In this document: positions 7,395-15,706 of the stretch, piece after piece | Numbering within the stretch: position 1 is the first letter of the stretch | How the letters are laid out: every line of letters begins with the position of its first letter | NCBI GenBank assembly: GCA_903823115.1 | Contig: CAIJRN010000081.1 | Span: 1-37,947 of the forward strand | Source of the DNA: an uncultured cyanobacterium | Lineage (GTDB): Bacteria; Cyanobacteriota; Cyanobacteriia; PCC-6307; Cyanobiaceae | Reading direction: 5' to 3' | Length of the DNA: 37,947 nt | The notes under the pieces: model-generated | The model's input: the letters and a program-made list of their open reading frames with translations, nothing else | Told to the model about the DNA's origin: nothing | Database searches by the model: none | Made by a program: the position numbers and the translations under genes

Positions 7395-8897
7395 GTGCGG
7401 ATCGCCATCGTGGGTGCCGGATTGGCCGGTCTGTCGGCGGCGGTCGACCTGGTGGACGCTGGCCATCAGGTGGATCTCTACGAAGCCCGCCCGTTTGTCG
7501 GCGGCAAGGTGGGCAGCTGGGTCGATGAGGGCGGCAACCACATCGAAATGGGGCTGCATGTCTTCTTTTTCAATTACGCCAATCTCTTCGCCCTGATGCG
7601 CAAGGTCGGGGCGATCGACAACCTTCTGCCCAAGGATCACACCCATCTGTTCGTTAATCGCGGCGGTGATCTGCGCGAACTCGACTTCCGCTTTCTGATC
7701 GGCGCCCCCTTCAATGGCCTCAAGGCCTTCTTCACCACCCCCCAGCTCGACTGGATCGACAAGCTGCGCAATGCCCTGGCCCTGGGCACCAGTCCGATCG
7801 TGCTTGGGCTGGTCAATTACGAGGCGGCGATGAAGGTGATCCGCGATCTCGATCGCATCAGCTTCCAGGAATGGTTCCTCGGCCACGGCGGCAGCCTGCG
7901 CAGCATCGAGCGGATGTGGAATCCAATTGCCTATGCCCTCGGCTTCATCGACTGCGAGGCGATCTCGGCGCGCTGCATGTTGACGATCTTCCTGATGTTC
8001 GCCACCAAGACCGAGGCCTCCAAGCTCAACCTGCTCAAGGGCTCCCCCCATCGCTGGCTGACTGGACCGATCCTGGCCTACATCGAGGCGCGCGGTGGGC
8101 GCTTGCATCTGCGCCACCGGGTCACGGCGGTGCACTACGAGCCGAACGGCGCGGGCGCCGACGCCGTAGCCCAGGACGCCGACGTGCGGGTCACCGGGCT
8201 GACCCTGGGCAGCCCCGAGGGCGACGTGGAGGTGCAGGCGGACGTCTACTTGGCGGCCTGCGACGTGCCGGGCATTCAGCGGCTGCTGCCGCAGGAGTGG
8301 CGCCGCTTCCCCCAGTTTGCGGCGATCGACCAGCTCGAGGCGGTGCCCGTGGCCACGGTGCAGTTGCGCTACGACGGCTGGGTGACCGAACTGGGGAACA
8401 CGGCGGAAGCCAGCCGCCGCCGCGGTGATCTGGCCCACCCAGCCGGGCTCGACAACCTTCTGTACACCGCGGACGCTGATTTCAGCTGTTTCGCCGACCT
8501 GGCCCTGGCGAGCCCAGTGGATTATCGGCGCGAGGGCCAGGGATCGCTGCTGCAGTGTGTGCTCACCCCCGGCGATCCCTGGATTCCCAGGAAGAGTGAG
8601 GACATCGTGGCCCACACCGATCGCCAGGTTCGCGAGCTGTTCCCGTCGGCGGCGCCGTTGCGGCTGCTCTGGAGCCATGTGGTCAAGCTCGCCCAGTCCC
8701 TGTATCGCGAAGCACCCGGCATGGAGCCCTATCGCCCGGATCAGCGCACACCGGTCAGCAACTTCTTCCTGGCCGGAAGCTATACCCGCCAGGATTACAT
8801 CGATTCGATGGAGGGTGCCACCATGAGTGGCCGGCTGGCGGCGGCGGCGATTCTCGATCGGCCGGTGAGCCTGGCCAGCAAGGCCTCGCTGCCCTGA
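7395..8897 (+). CDS. crtQ: Zeta-carotene desaturase
   Basis: This 500-residue FAD-dependent membrane-associated enzyme converts zeta-carotene to lycopene in the plant-type carotenoid pathway. The N-terminus is the dinucleotide-binding motif [19 protein letters not shown], followed by [50 protein letters not shown] and the C-terminal [19 protein letters not shown] (the second FAD contact) are diagnostic for the CrtP/CrtQ type; the overall match is to CrtQ/Zds rather than phytoene desaturase. Start is the GTG at 7395, with GGAG seven bases before it. The leader contains a long hairpin. The downstream SRPBCC gene is a frequent neighbour of this gene in cyanobacteria. A 14-base exact duplication spans the stop codon. 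Confidence 0.92.
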   Translation: MRIAIVGAGLAGLSAAVDLVDAGHQVDLYEARPFVGGKVGSWVDEGGNHIEMGLHVFFFNYANLFALMRKVGAIDNLLPKDHTHLFVNRGGDLRELDFRFLIGAPFNGLKAFFTTPQLDWIDKLRNALALGTSPIVLGLVNYEAAMKVIRDLDRISFQEWFLGHGGSLRSIERMWNPIAYALGFIDCEAISARCMLTIFLMFATKTEASKLNLLKGSPHRWLTGPILAYIEARGGRLHLRHRVTAVHYEPNGAGADAVAQDADVRVTGLTLGSPEGDVEVQADVYLAACDVPGIQRLLPQEWRRFPQFAAIDQLEAVPVATVQLRYDGWVTELGNTAEASRRRGDLAHPAGLDNLLYTADADFSCFADLALASPVDYRREGQGSLLQCVLTPGDPWIPRKSEDIVAHTDRQVRELFPSAAPLRLLWSHVVKLAQSLYREAPGMEPYRPDQRTPVSNFFLAGSYTRQDYIDSMEGATMSGRLAAAAILDRPVSLASKASLP

Positions 8898-8914
8898 AGC
8901 CGCTGCCCTGAAGC
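8887..8914 (+). repeat. Exact 14-base tandem duplication across the desaturase stop codon
   Basis: CGCTGCCCTGAAGC occurs at 8887-8900 and again at 8901-8914 without a gap. The first copy includes the stop codon at 8895-8897. It looks like a recent slippage duplication in the 3' untranslated region. Confidence 0.85.
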
Positions 8915-9148
8915 CTCTGAATCTCCGCAGCCATGGGTTGAAGCCCTCTCTCCACAGCAGGGGGTCGGGCCCTGCAGAGAATCCTGGGAGCAGCTGCAAA
9001 GCGGATTGCCGCCCATGCCGCCGAACACCGCCTACCGCCACGGCTTCTGATTAATCTGAAACCCCGTCGAGCCTGAAGCGATGATCCACTGGCACCGATG
9101 ATCTACTACCAATGAGCTGCTACTACCGATGACGCCTGGAACAAGCTG

Positions 9149-9583
9149 ATGGGACGCTGGCTGGAACATACGGTCACCACCGAGATCCAGGCTCCCGTGG
9201 ATCGTGTCTGGGAGGTCTGGAGTGATCTGGAGGCGATGCCCCGCTGGATGCGCTGGATCGAATCGGTGGTCACCCTTGATGACCCCAATCTCACGGATTG
9301 GACCCTGGCGGCTCAGGGGTTCCGCTTTCACTGGAAGGCACGCATTACCCGTCGGGTCGAATCGCAGCAATTGCACTGGGAATCCGTTGGTGGTTTGCCC
9401 ACCAAAGGTGGGGTGAGGTTCTATCCGCTCGGCTCTGAGCTCACGGCGGTGAAACTCACCGTCAGCTATGAATTGCCAGGTGTGCTTGCCCCGCTGATGG
9501 AGCCCAGCATCATGGGTAACATTGTTACCCGGGAGCTCCAGGCCAACCTTGATCGATTCCGAGACCTGGTGGAGAAGGAGTAG
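9149..9583 (+). CDS. SRPBCC (START-like, polyketide-cyclase/dehydrase-type) protein
   Basis: This 144-residue single-domain protein has the helix-grip pattern: HTVTTEIQAPVDRVWEVWSD at the N-terminus, MPRWMRWIESV, then alternating strands and a long C-terminal helix (LMEPSIMGNIVTRELQANLDRFRDLV). The family forms a hydrophobic cavity and binds lipids or isoprenoids. Given its position after the desaturase, a carotenoid- or lipid-related role is reasonable but inferred. The ATG at 9149 follows a stretch of irregular repeats (9080-9133: CGATGATC twice and CTACTACC twice), and no strong ribosome-binding site is visible. Confidence 0.85.
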   Translation: MGRWLEHTVTTEIQAPVDRVWEVWSDLEAMPRWMRWIESVVTLDDPNLTDWTLAAQGFRFHWKARITRRVESQQLHWESVGGLPTKGGVRFYPLGSELTAVKLTVSYELPGVLAPLMEPSIMGNIVTRELQANLDRFRDLVEKE

Positions 9584-10247
9584 GCGTCCCCTGCGGGGGC
9601 TGCTGCTGTTGCCTCTGCCCCTGTTGCTGGGAGGTTGCAACCTGCTCCAATTCGTGGCGCCACCGCCGCCACCGCCGCCGCCGCCGATCCGTCAGAGCCC
9701 GGAGAAGCTGCTTCCCGATTCCGACGCCCGTCTGGTGCCCCTGCCGACGCCCAGACAGGTGGTCACCTCCTCCAGTCTTGGCCGTACCAATCCCTTTGCA
9801 CCGGTCATCGTTCCCACCATCCCCCTGCCCCAGGGTGTGGCGCCGGGAAGTGCGCCGGCCCAGGTGATCGCCTCGGTGGCCAGGGCCGGTGGCGATGGCC
9901 CCGCCCAGTTGGCGGCGGCCCAGGCGGCGCTCAAGACCGAGGCAGCCGCAGCGGCAAAGGCGGCGCCCGGGACGCCAGGTGCGGTTGGATTGCCGCTCAG
10001 GCCGGTGGTGTTGCAGGCTCCGGTCCAGCTCACCGGGGTGATCCAGACCAGCGGTCACATCGAGGCCGTGGTCTCCTCTGGTAGCCAGAGCGGCACATTG
10101 CGGGTCGGTGATCTGGGCGGTCGCACCACGACGTTGCTGCCGGCCGGCTGGTCGGTTGTCGCCATCCACCTGGGGGGGCACGGCCAGGCAGACGTTCCCA
10201 GCCTGCTGTTGCAGAAAGGCAAGCAGCGGGTCACTGTCAAGCTCTGA
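9549..10247 (+). CDS. Probable lipoprotein with PilP-like core; start uncertain
   Basis: The protein has an unusual start region. Near the N-terminus, LLLLPLPLLLGGCN is a lipoprotein signal with a lipobox (LGGC). It is followed by a run of nine prolines, an Ala-rich linker, and a C-terminal domain with the pattern GRTNPFAPVIVP ... LTGVIQTSGHIEAVVSSG ... LRVGDLGG ... GWSVVAIHLGG. An (R/N)PF motif followed by such a beta-domain is reminiscent of PilP, the inner-membrane lipoprotein of type IV pilus assembly, but the resemblance is weak. No ATG or GTG start exists in frame. The in-frame TTG at 9549 is used here, overlapping the upstream gene. A CTG at 9591, ten bases after AGGAG (9576-9580), would give a textbook lipoprotein signal MRGLLLLPLPLLLGGC. 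Confidence 0.65.
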   Translation: MIDSETWWRRSRRPLRGLLLLPLPLLLGGCNLLQFVAPPPPPPPPPIRQSPEKLLPDSDARLVPLPTPRQVVTSSSLGRTNPFAPVIVPTIPLPQGVAPGSAPAQVIASVARAGGDGPAQLAAAQAALKTEAAAAAKAAPGTPGAVGLPLRPVVLQAPVQLTGVIQTSGHIEAVVSSGSQSGTLRVGDLGGRTTTLLPAGWSVVAIHLGGHGQADVPSLLLQKGKQRVTVKL

Positions 10248-10298
10248 GCAGGAAGATCAAGCTCTGGGCAGGAAGGTCAGACTCTGAGGCGGAACACT
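10239..10298 (+). repeat. Degenerating 20-base tandem repeat over a stop codon
   Basis: AAGCTCTGAGCAGGAAGATC (10239-10258, containing the stop codon at 10245-10247) is followed by AAGCTCTGGGCAGGAAGGTC (10259-10278) and a more diverged third copy (10279-10298). The second copy differs at two positions, so the duplication is moderately recent. Confidence 0.75.
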
Positions 10299-10318
10299 CT
10301 CAGGAGTGCACAGGTTCC
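10291..10318. terminator. Possible bidirectional hairpin between lipoprotein gene and hemD
   Basis: CACTC TCAG GAGTG (10295-10308) is nested inside GGAAC / GTTCC (10291-10295 with 10314-10318); the two helices share base 10295, so they cannot both be complete. It lies in the 158-base convergent spacer. There is no clear T-tract on either strand, so terminator function is only a suggestion. Confidence 0.35.
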
Positions 10319-10405
10319 GGGCAGAACCAATCACGATCCAGGGGCGAGATCCTCCTGATCACGTCCGCATCCACCTGCGGCGGTTGGCCCATCGGCTGCT
10401 GCCGC

Positions 10406-11227
10406 TCAGCGGTCCTGGTTGAAGCTGCCGATGCAGGCCGCCACCAGGCCATCGAGGTCGTGGGGGTCCGCTTCCGCCTCCACCCGGCCGAGCAGAGCCT
10501 GGCAGCGCAGGCTCGTCTGGGGGCCGATCGAGATCACCCGCGTCCGCTGCAGCCGCTGCAGCCAGTCGGCTCCGAAGCTGCGCTCCAGCAACTGGACGGT
10601 GTGGGTCACGGTCTTGGCGCTGCTGAAGGTGATCGCGTCCAGCTCACCGCGCTCGATCGCCTGCAGGGTGCCCGTGGGCAGGCCTGCGGGGCAGCGGGTT
10701 TCGTAGGCCGCCACTTCCACCACCCGGGCGCCGGCCTCGGCGAAGGCCTCCGCCAACACGGTGCGGCCGCCGCTCTGCACCCGGGGCAGCAGCAAGCGCA
10801 GGCCCCAGCCCGAAACCGGGAAGTGCTCGATCAGGCTGTCGGCGACGAAGCTGGGGGGCACGAAATCGGCCGGCGCCCCGATCGCCTCCAGCACCCCGGC
10901 CGTCTTGCGGCCCACGGCGGCGATCTTCACGCCGGCTGGCCGGCCCGCCAGGCTGGTGCCGAGTCGGATCAGGCGCTGCTGCACCGCCTCGACACCATTG
11001 GCGCTGGAGATGATCAACCAGTGGAAATCCTCCAGCTCGGCCAGGGCGTCGTCCAGGGGGCCCCAGGTGTCGGGGGGACCGATGACCAGGGCCGGCAGGT
11101 CCAGCACCCTGGCGCCGGCTGCCTCGAACAGGCGCCGCGCTTCGCCGGCCTGCTGTTCGGCCCGCGTGACCGCAAGCGTGCGGCCCGCCAGGGGCTGGTT
11201 GCCCGGGGCCGCGGCCGGATCGCTCAT
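10406..11227 (-). CDS. hemD: Uroporphyrinogen-III synthase
   Basis: This 273-residue enzyme cyclises hydroxymethylbilane to uroporphyrinogen III, the common precursor of haem, chlorophyll and bilins. The fold signature is visible in LAGRTLAVTRAEQQAGEARRLFEAAGARVLDLPAL at the start, then FHWLIISSANGVEAVQQRL, KIAAVGRKTAGVLEAIG, VVEVAAYETRCP and DAITFSSAKTVTHTVQLL. Family members are poorly conserved, but these elements in this order are convincing. It is the last gene of a leftward five-gene unit: its ATG overlaps the stop of the GT2/TPR gene by four bases. Length is near the family norm of about 260. Confidence 0.9.
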   Translation of the reverse strand: MSDPAAAPGNQPLAGRTLAVTRAEQQAGEARRLFEAAGARVLDLPALVIGPPDTWGPLDDALAELEDFHWLIISSANGVEAVQQRLIRLGTSLAGRPAGVKIAAVGRKTAGVLEAIGAPADFVPPSFVADSLIEHFPVSGWGLRLLLPRVQSGGRTVLAEAFAEAGARVVEVAAYETRCPAGLPTGTLQAIERGELDAITFSSAKTVTHTVQLLERSFGADWLQRLQRTRVISIGPQTSLRCQALLGRVEAEADPHDLDGLVAACIGSFNQDR

Positions 11228-12426
11228 GGGGCCTCCAGCCGAACCATGGCACCGGCCTTGTGGCGCAACTGGGCGGCCGCCTCCGGGCGGTTCTGGGCCT
11301 CCAGCAGGGCGATGGCCTGGCGAAACCCCTGGCGGGCGCCGCCGATCTCGCCGCTGAGCAGCAGGGCCACGGCCAGGTTCTGGTGGGCTTCGGCATGCTG
11401 CGGTGCCAGGGCGATCGCCCGGCTGTAGGCGGCGATCGCCGCCGGCAGATCGCCGCGCTGGCGATGGATCAGCCCCGTGTTGTACCAGCTGAGCGCCACT
11501 TCCGGCGCCGCCTCTGTGGCCTGGCGGCAGCTGCGGGCGGCCCCTTCAAGATCCCCCAGCCGCAGCTCCACGGCCGCCAGGTTGAGCCGTGCCGCCAGGG
11601 TCAGCCGTGGATCCAGGGGCAGGGCCAGGGCTTGGCTGTACAGGCTGCGGGCCCGCTCGGGATCGGCCTCCCCGTGGGCCATGGCCAGATGCAGCAGCAG
11701 CTCAAAGTGCTCCGGATGGGCCTGGGGGGGGCAGGCCGCCAACCCCTTCTCCAGCAGGGCGATCGCCTGGTCGCGGTGGCCTTCGGCCAGCTCCAGTCCG
11801 CCGAGCTTGGCGCTGGCGTAGGGATCGCCCGGGTGGGTGCGCAGTTCCGCCTCCATCGCCTGCCGCAGCCTCGCGGCTTTGCCCGATCCGGCCAGCAGCT
11901 CGGGCCGGTAGCCGCCGTGGCTCAGGGCCGGCTCGTTCCACTGCAGCACGCGCCAGTGGGGTTCGCGCTCCAGCAAGGCCATGACGCTGTCATCGACCAT
12001 GGCGTGATACGGGCGGCTCCAGCGAATGGCGCGATGGCGCCTGAACAGGCGACTGACACTCGAATACGGCGATTGCACGGCACCTTCTTCGGCTCGAAGC
12101 AGGTTGATCACCAGCAGGTCGGGCTGCTCGATCAGCTCTCTGAGCGGCTCTTTCGCCTGGGGGAGCAGGCGCTCATCCGCATCCAGCACCAACACCCAGT
12201 CGCCGTGCACCAGCTCCAGAGCCCGGTTGCGGGCCGGGGCGAAGTCCCCCGGCCAGTCCATGTGGTGCACCTGGGCGCCGCAGCTTTCGGCGATGGCCAC
12301 CGAGTCGTCGCTCGAGCCCGTGTCCAGCACCACCATCTCGTCGACGAAGCTTGCCACCGACTCCAGGCACTGGCGCAGCTGGGCTGCCTCGTCGCGCACG
12401 ATCATCGAGAGGCTGAGCTGGCTCAT
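11224..12426 (-). CDS. Glycosyltransferase family 2 with TPR repeats
   Basis: This 400-residue protein joins two modules. Residues about 1-165 are a GT-A glycosyltransferase: LSMIVRDEAAQLRQCLESV, VVLDTGSSDDS (33-42), APARNRALELVHGDWVLVLDADERL, with the metal-binding DAD at 82-84. Residues about 195-395 are at least five TPR-like repeats (for example SWYNTGLIHRQRGDLPAAIAAYSRAI). The architecture resembles SunS-type or O-GlcNAc-type transferases that act on proteins or peptides, but the acceptor is unknown. The start is the ATG at 12426 (MSQLSLS), whose A is the last base of the upstream stop codon (TGATG). A TTG one codon earlier is less likely. No signal peptide, so the protein is cytoplasmic. 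Confidence 0.88.
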   Translation of the reverse strand: MSQLSLSMIVRDEAAQLRQCLESVASFVDEMVVLDTGSSDDSVAIAESCGAQVHHMDWPGDFAPARNRALELVHGDWVLVLDADERLLPQAKEPLRELIEQPDLLVINLLRAEEGAVQSPYSSVSRLFRRHRAIRWSRPYHAMVDDSVMALLEREPHWRVLQWNEPALSHGGYRPELLAGSGKAARLRQAMEAELRTHPGDPYASAKLGGLELAEGHRDQAIALLEKGLAACPPQAHPEHFELLLHLAMAHGEADPERARSLYSQALALPLDPRLTLAARLNLAAVELRLGDLEGAARSCRQATEAAPEVALSWYNTGLIHRQRGDLPAAIAAYSRAIALAPQHAEAHQNLAVALLLSGEIGGARQGFRQAIALLEAQNRPEAAAQLRHKAGAMVRLEAP

Positions 12427-14141
12427 CAATCGGTGAAGCCCTCAGTCTTGGTGGCCGTCGTCCCCAACCCCAGGCTGCGCAGCAGTTCGCTCTGGGCCAG
12501 GGGCATCTGGCCGGGGCTGTAGGCCGCGGCAATCGAGGCTTCCAGCAGGGGTTGCAGCTGCTGCCAGAGGTAGGGGCTGCCGTAGACGGCCAGCCCCGCC
12601 AGCCGACCGGCAGCCTGCAGCTGGGCGATCACAGCGGGCCAGGGCTCCCGGCCGCCGCCGGCGCTGCCGCGGAAGGGATTGCCGCGCACGAACAACTGCA
12701 GCAACACCGCTCCCGGCGCCAGGCGCTCGAGGGCGAGGGGCGCCGCCGGATCGCCACTCCAGGGGGAAGGGCCCTGGCCATCGATCAGGCAGGGGCGCAG
12801 GCCGGCCTCGGCGGGCAGGATCAGGGCCGGCGCGGTGGCGGACAGGAACGGGCAATTCAGTTGCGTGTCGACCCGGATCAGATTGAGGCCGCCGCCGGCC
12901 AGCGACGCAGGGCCCAGGCGCGGTCCCTGCCGGTCCAGGCTGCGTAGCACCAGCTCCAGGGCGAGGGCCTGATCGTCCGGCGAGGGGCCGTTGCTGAGGG
13001 CCCCCAGGGGAGCGCCCGGGGAGGGGAAGCACACGGGCGTTGCGCTCAGGCGGTCGATCGCCTGTTGATCCAGGCCTGCCGTTTCGATCTCCATTCCGTT
13101 GATCTCAGGCCGCGCGATCCCGCAGCGATCCAGGGCGAGGCGCCGCCGCTCCAGGCTGGTCTCGATCCGCTCGCCACTGAGGCGGCCTGCGGTGATCGCC
13201 GCCACGATCGCTTCGATGGCGGCATCGGCATCGGCGGGCATCAGCACCAGATCGGCGCCGGCCTCCAGGGCCAGCACCGCCGCTTCACCGGCGCCGTAGC
13301 GGCCGCTGATCGCCTCCATCACCAGGGCATCGGTGACCACCAGGCCGTCGAAGCCAAGCTCCTGCCGCAGCAGCTTGGTGAGCACGGCGCTCGAGAGGGT
13401 GGCGGGCCGCTCGGGATCGAGGCTGGGCAGCAGCAGGTGGGCCGTCATCACCGAGGCCACACCGGCGGCGATCGCCTGGCGGAAGGGGGGCAGCTCGATG
13501 CGCTCCAGCCGCTCGCGGCTGTGGCTCAGCAGGGGCAGTTCCAGGTGCGAGTCGCTGCTGGTGTCGCCATGGCCCGGGAAGTGTTTGGCGCAGCAGAGCA
13601 CCCCTTCCGCCTGGGCCCCGCTTAGAAAGGCCGCGGTGAGGGCGCCGGCCGTGGCCGGATCCTCCCCCCAGGCCCGCACGTTGATCACCGGGTTGTCGGG
13701 GTTGTTGTTGACATCGCAGATCGGAGCCAGCACCCAGTTGAGGCCGAGGGCGCGGGCCTCGCGGCCGCTGCAGCGCCCGTAGCGCTCCGCCAGGGCCAGG
13801 GCCGCGGCGGGGTCGGCGGCATGGATGCGGCCCAGGGCCAGGGGCGGCACCAGCCAGCTGGCGCCTTCAAAGCGCTGGCCCACCCCTTCTTCGACGTCGG
13901 CGCAGAGCAACAGGGGCTGCTCACTCCAGCTGGCCAGCTGGCCGGTGCGCTGGCCGAGTTCGGCCGCACTGGCTCCCAGCAGGATCACACCGCCCACACC
14001 TTCGGCCAACAGGCGCTGCAGCTCGGCATTGGCCAGCTCCCAGCGCGGATAGCGACGCTGGCCATCGCTGAGGTAGCCACTGGCGCGTACCACCAGCAGC
14101 TGGGCCACCCGCTGCCGCAGGTCCATGGTTTCAGTCGCCAT
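12426..14141 (-). CDS. Glycoside hydrolase family 3 protein (NagZ-like beta-N-acetylhexosaminidase)
   Basis: This protein of about 571 residues has a GH3 TIM-barrel N-terminus. Key motifs are [34 protein letters not shown] (186-199; the His in [10 protein letters not shown] is the usual NagZ acid/base) and [14 protein letters not shown] with the nucleophile Asp at about 271. NagZ cleaves GlcNAc-anhydromuramyl peptides in wall recycling. The polypeptide is longer than E. coli NagZ (about 340); the extra 200 residues at the C-terminus form a second domain typical of cyanobacterial members. The ATG at 14141 overlaps rbfA by 11 bases; an ATG at 14126 (MDLRQRV) four bases after the rbfA stop is equally possible. 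No signal peptide. Confidence 0.88.
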   Translation of the reverse strand: MATETMDLRQRVAQLLVVRASGYLSDGQRRYPRWELANAELQRLLAEGVGGVILLGASAAELGQRTGQLASWSEQPLLLCADVEEGVGQRFEGASWLVPPLALGRIHAADPAAALALAERYGRCSGREARALGLNWVLAPICDVNNNPDNPVINVRAWGEDPATAGALTAAFLSGAQAEGVLCCAKHFPGHGDTSSDSHLELPLLSHSRERLERIELPPFRQAIAAGVASVMTAHLLLPSLDPERPATLSSAVLTKLLRQELGFDGLVVTDALVMEAISGRYGAGEAAVLALEAGADLVLMPADADAAIEAIVAAITAGRLSGERIETSLERRRLALDRCGIARPEINGMEIETAGLDQQAIDRLSATPVCFPSPGAPLGALSNGPSPDDQALALELVLRSLDRQGPRLGPASLAGGGLNLIRVDTQLNCPFLSATAPALILPAEAGLRPCLIDGQGPSPWSGDPAAPLALERLAPGAVLLQLFVRGNPFRGSAGGGREPWPAVIAQLQAAGRLAGLAVYGSPYLWQQLQPLLEASIAAAYSPGQMPLAQSELLRSLGLGTTATKTEGFTD

Positions 14142-14700
14142 GGGGGTGATCGCCTGAGGCAGCGTCAGAGCCAGCAGCTTCCGCTTCACGAAGGCCAACC
14201 AGGTCTGCCTTCGGGCTTTGCTCTGGTGCCCTGGTGTCGTCCGTTGTGGCTGCAGCGGAGGAGCCGCCATCGCTGCTGGCGACAGGAGCAGCGCCCTCGC
14301 CTTCGCCCTCGGCACCGGTGCCCTCCGGCACCTCACCGCGGTCGAGGCGTTCCGATTCGAGTCGGCCGAGCAGGCCCAACACCGTGGTGCCTCGCTCCAG
14401 GCCCTTGTCGAGCAGAAACACCACTTCGGGGGTGCGGCGCATCTTCAGGCGGCGCCCCAGTTCCCCCTTCACATAGGGCGCAGCCGCCTTGAGGCCGTCC
14501 AGCACCAGCTGGCGATCCTCGTCGCTGCCCAGCACGCTCACAAAGATGCGGCAATGCTGCAGATCCCCGGCCACGTCGGCATGGGTGATGCTCACCATGC
14601 CGTTGTGGACCCGCTCGTCCTTGATGCCATTGATCAGCAGCTCGCTGACCTCGCGGCGAATCAACGCCGCCATCCGCTCCACCCGTCGGCCCTGTGCCAT
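14131..14700 (-). CDS. rbfA: Ribosome-binding factor A
   Basis: RbfA binds the 30S subunit near helix 1 and supports 16S maturation, especially in the cold. The core (residues 1-115) is typical: [58 protein letters not shown] and [23 protein letters not shown]. The 189-residue length exceeds the usual 120-135 because of a disordered Glu/Gly/Ala-rich tail (about 125-189). It is the second gene of the unit, two bases after ycf33, and overlaps the next gene. Confidence 0.93.
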   Translation of the reverse strand: MAQGRRVERMAALIRREVSELLINGIKDERVHNGMVSITHADVAGDLQHCRIFVSVLGSDEDRQLVLDGLKAAAPYVKGELGRRLKMRRTPEVVFLLDKGLERGTTVLGLLGRLESERLDRGEVPEGTGAEGEGEGAAPVASSDGGSSAAATTDDTRAPEQSPKADLVGLREAEAAGSDAASGDHPHGD

Positions 14701-14702
14701 GC

Positions 14703-14909
14703 CTATGCCAGCGGTGCTGGGTTCACCATCGCATGCAGCACCAGCCCCATGCTCAGCAACCCGCTGATCAGGGCTCCCACCAGGGCCACGGCGGTGACCG
14801 GATTGCTCAGCCGGCGCACCAGGGGTTGGAGCACGGAGTTGAACACCCCCAGGCCAAAGGCCACCAGATAGCGCGGGTAGCGCGTCACGTTCAGGAAGAA
14901 GTCCTTCAT
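14703..14909 (-). CDS. ycf33: Ycf33 / DUF751 family small membrane protein
   Basis: This 68-residue protein begins [22 protein letters not shown] and ends with a membrane helix (about 38-60, [21 protein letters not shown]). This matches the DUF751/Ycf33 family of cyanobacteria and algal plastids, whose function is unknown. The frame is open for 19 more residues upstream, but the ATG at 14909 gives the usual family N-terminus. It is the first gene of the leftward unit, two bases before rbfA, and its start is 77 bases from the divergent GST gene. Confidence 0.88.
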   Translation of the reverse strand: MKDFFLNVTRYPRYLVAFGLGVFNSVLQPLVRRLSNPVTAVALVGALISGLLSMGLVLHAMVNPAPLA

Positions 14910-14986
14910 CGCGGCGGCAACCTCTTGGAACAGATGCTCGCTACTCTGCCCCCCAAAGGCCCGCACCGCAGAGTCCGCTGTTGACG

Positions 14987-15706
14987 ATGGAGCTGCATCA
15001 GTTCAGGCATTCGGCCTTCTGCGAGAAGGTGCGACTGATCCTGGCGCTCAAAGGCCTCCAGGTCACCCTGGTCGAGGTCAGTCCAGGTCTGGGCCAGCTG
15101 GAGGTGTTCCGCCTCTCCGGCCAGCGCCAGGTGCCGGTGCTCGTGGATGGCGGCGAGGTGATCGCCGATTCCACGGCGATCGCCCTGCATCTGGAGGCCC
15201 GCCATCCGATTCCGGCGCTGCTGCCGAGCGATCCGCAGGCCCGGGCCCGGGTGCTGTTGCTGGAGGACTGGGCCGACACGGCTTTGGCCGGCGGCGCCCG
15301 GCTGGCCCTGCTGCAGGCGGCGGCCCTCAATCCGGTGCTGCGCACGGCCCTGTTGCCCGACACCACGCCATCACCTCTGCGGCGTCTGGTCAGTGCCCTG
15401 CCCGGTGGCGTGATGGCACCGCTGAGTGAGGCGTTCAGCGAGGTGATCGGCCCCTGTCAAGCCCGCCAGCTACGCCGCAATCTCGAGCAGCTCGCCCTGC
15501 TCACAGGCGATCGCCCCTATCTCGAAGGCGAGGCCCTCAGCCTGGCCGATCTGGCCGTGGTGGCCCAGCTCAGCCTGCTGAAGTTCCCCGCCAGCGCCGG
15601 TGCCCCCCTGGCCGGTCTGGGGGTCGAAGGCATCGCCGACAACCCCCTGCTGGCCGGCCTGTTCAGCTGGCGCGATCGGATCCTGGCGGAAGTGGGTCAG
15701 GCCTGA
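14987..15706 (+). CDS. Glutathione S-transferase family protein
   Basis: This 239-residue soluble protein has an N-terminal thioredoxin-like GST domain (ELHQFRHSAFCEKVRLILALKGL, then RQVPVLVDGGEVIADSTAIALHLE with the cis-Pro and the glutathione-binding DS). The C-terminal helical domain includes DRPYLEGEALSLADLAVVAQL. FRHSAFCEKV carries Ser and Cys near the active-site position. It is a typical cyanobacterial GST of the group often annotated only at family level; no substrate can be assigned. Start is the ATG at 14987; an in-frame TTG six bases earlier is less likely. Its last 44 bases overlap the convergent secreted-protein gene. Confidence 0.88.
   Translation: MELHQFRHSAFCEKVRLILALKGLQVTLVEVSPGLGQLEVFRLSGQRQVPVLVDGGEVIADSTAIALHLEARHPIPALLPSDPQARARVLLLEDWADTALAGGARLALLQAAALNPVLRTALLPDTTPSPLRRLVSALPGGVMAPLSEAFSEVIGPCQARQLRRNLEQLALLTGDRPYLEGEALSLADLAVVAQLSLLKFPASAGAPLAGLGVEGIADNPLLAGLFSWRDRILAEVGQA

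Noticed and set aside
7278-9041. Open frame of nearly 590 codons antisense to zeta-carotene desaturase
   Set aside because: Mirror of a GC-rich real gene; composition is His/Gln/Gly-rich with no domain, and the sense strand encodes a clear desaturase.
8898-9148. Small gene between desaturase and SRPBCC genes
   Set aside because: Open frames are short, with irregular repeats and no ribosome-binding site.
12442-13032. Second frame inside the NagZ-like gene, Pro/Arg/Gly-rich
   Set aside because: Typical out-of-frame translation of GC-rich coding sequence.
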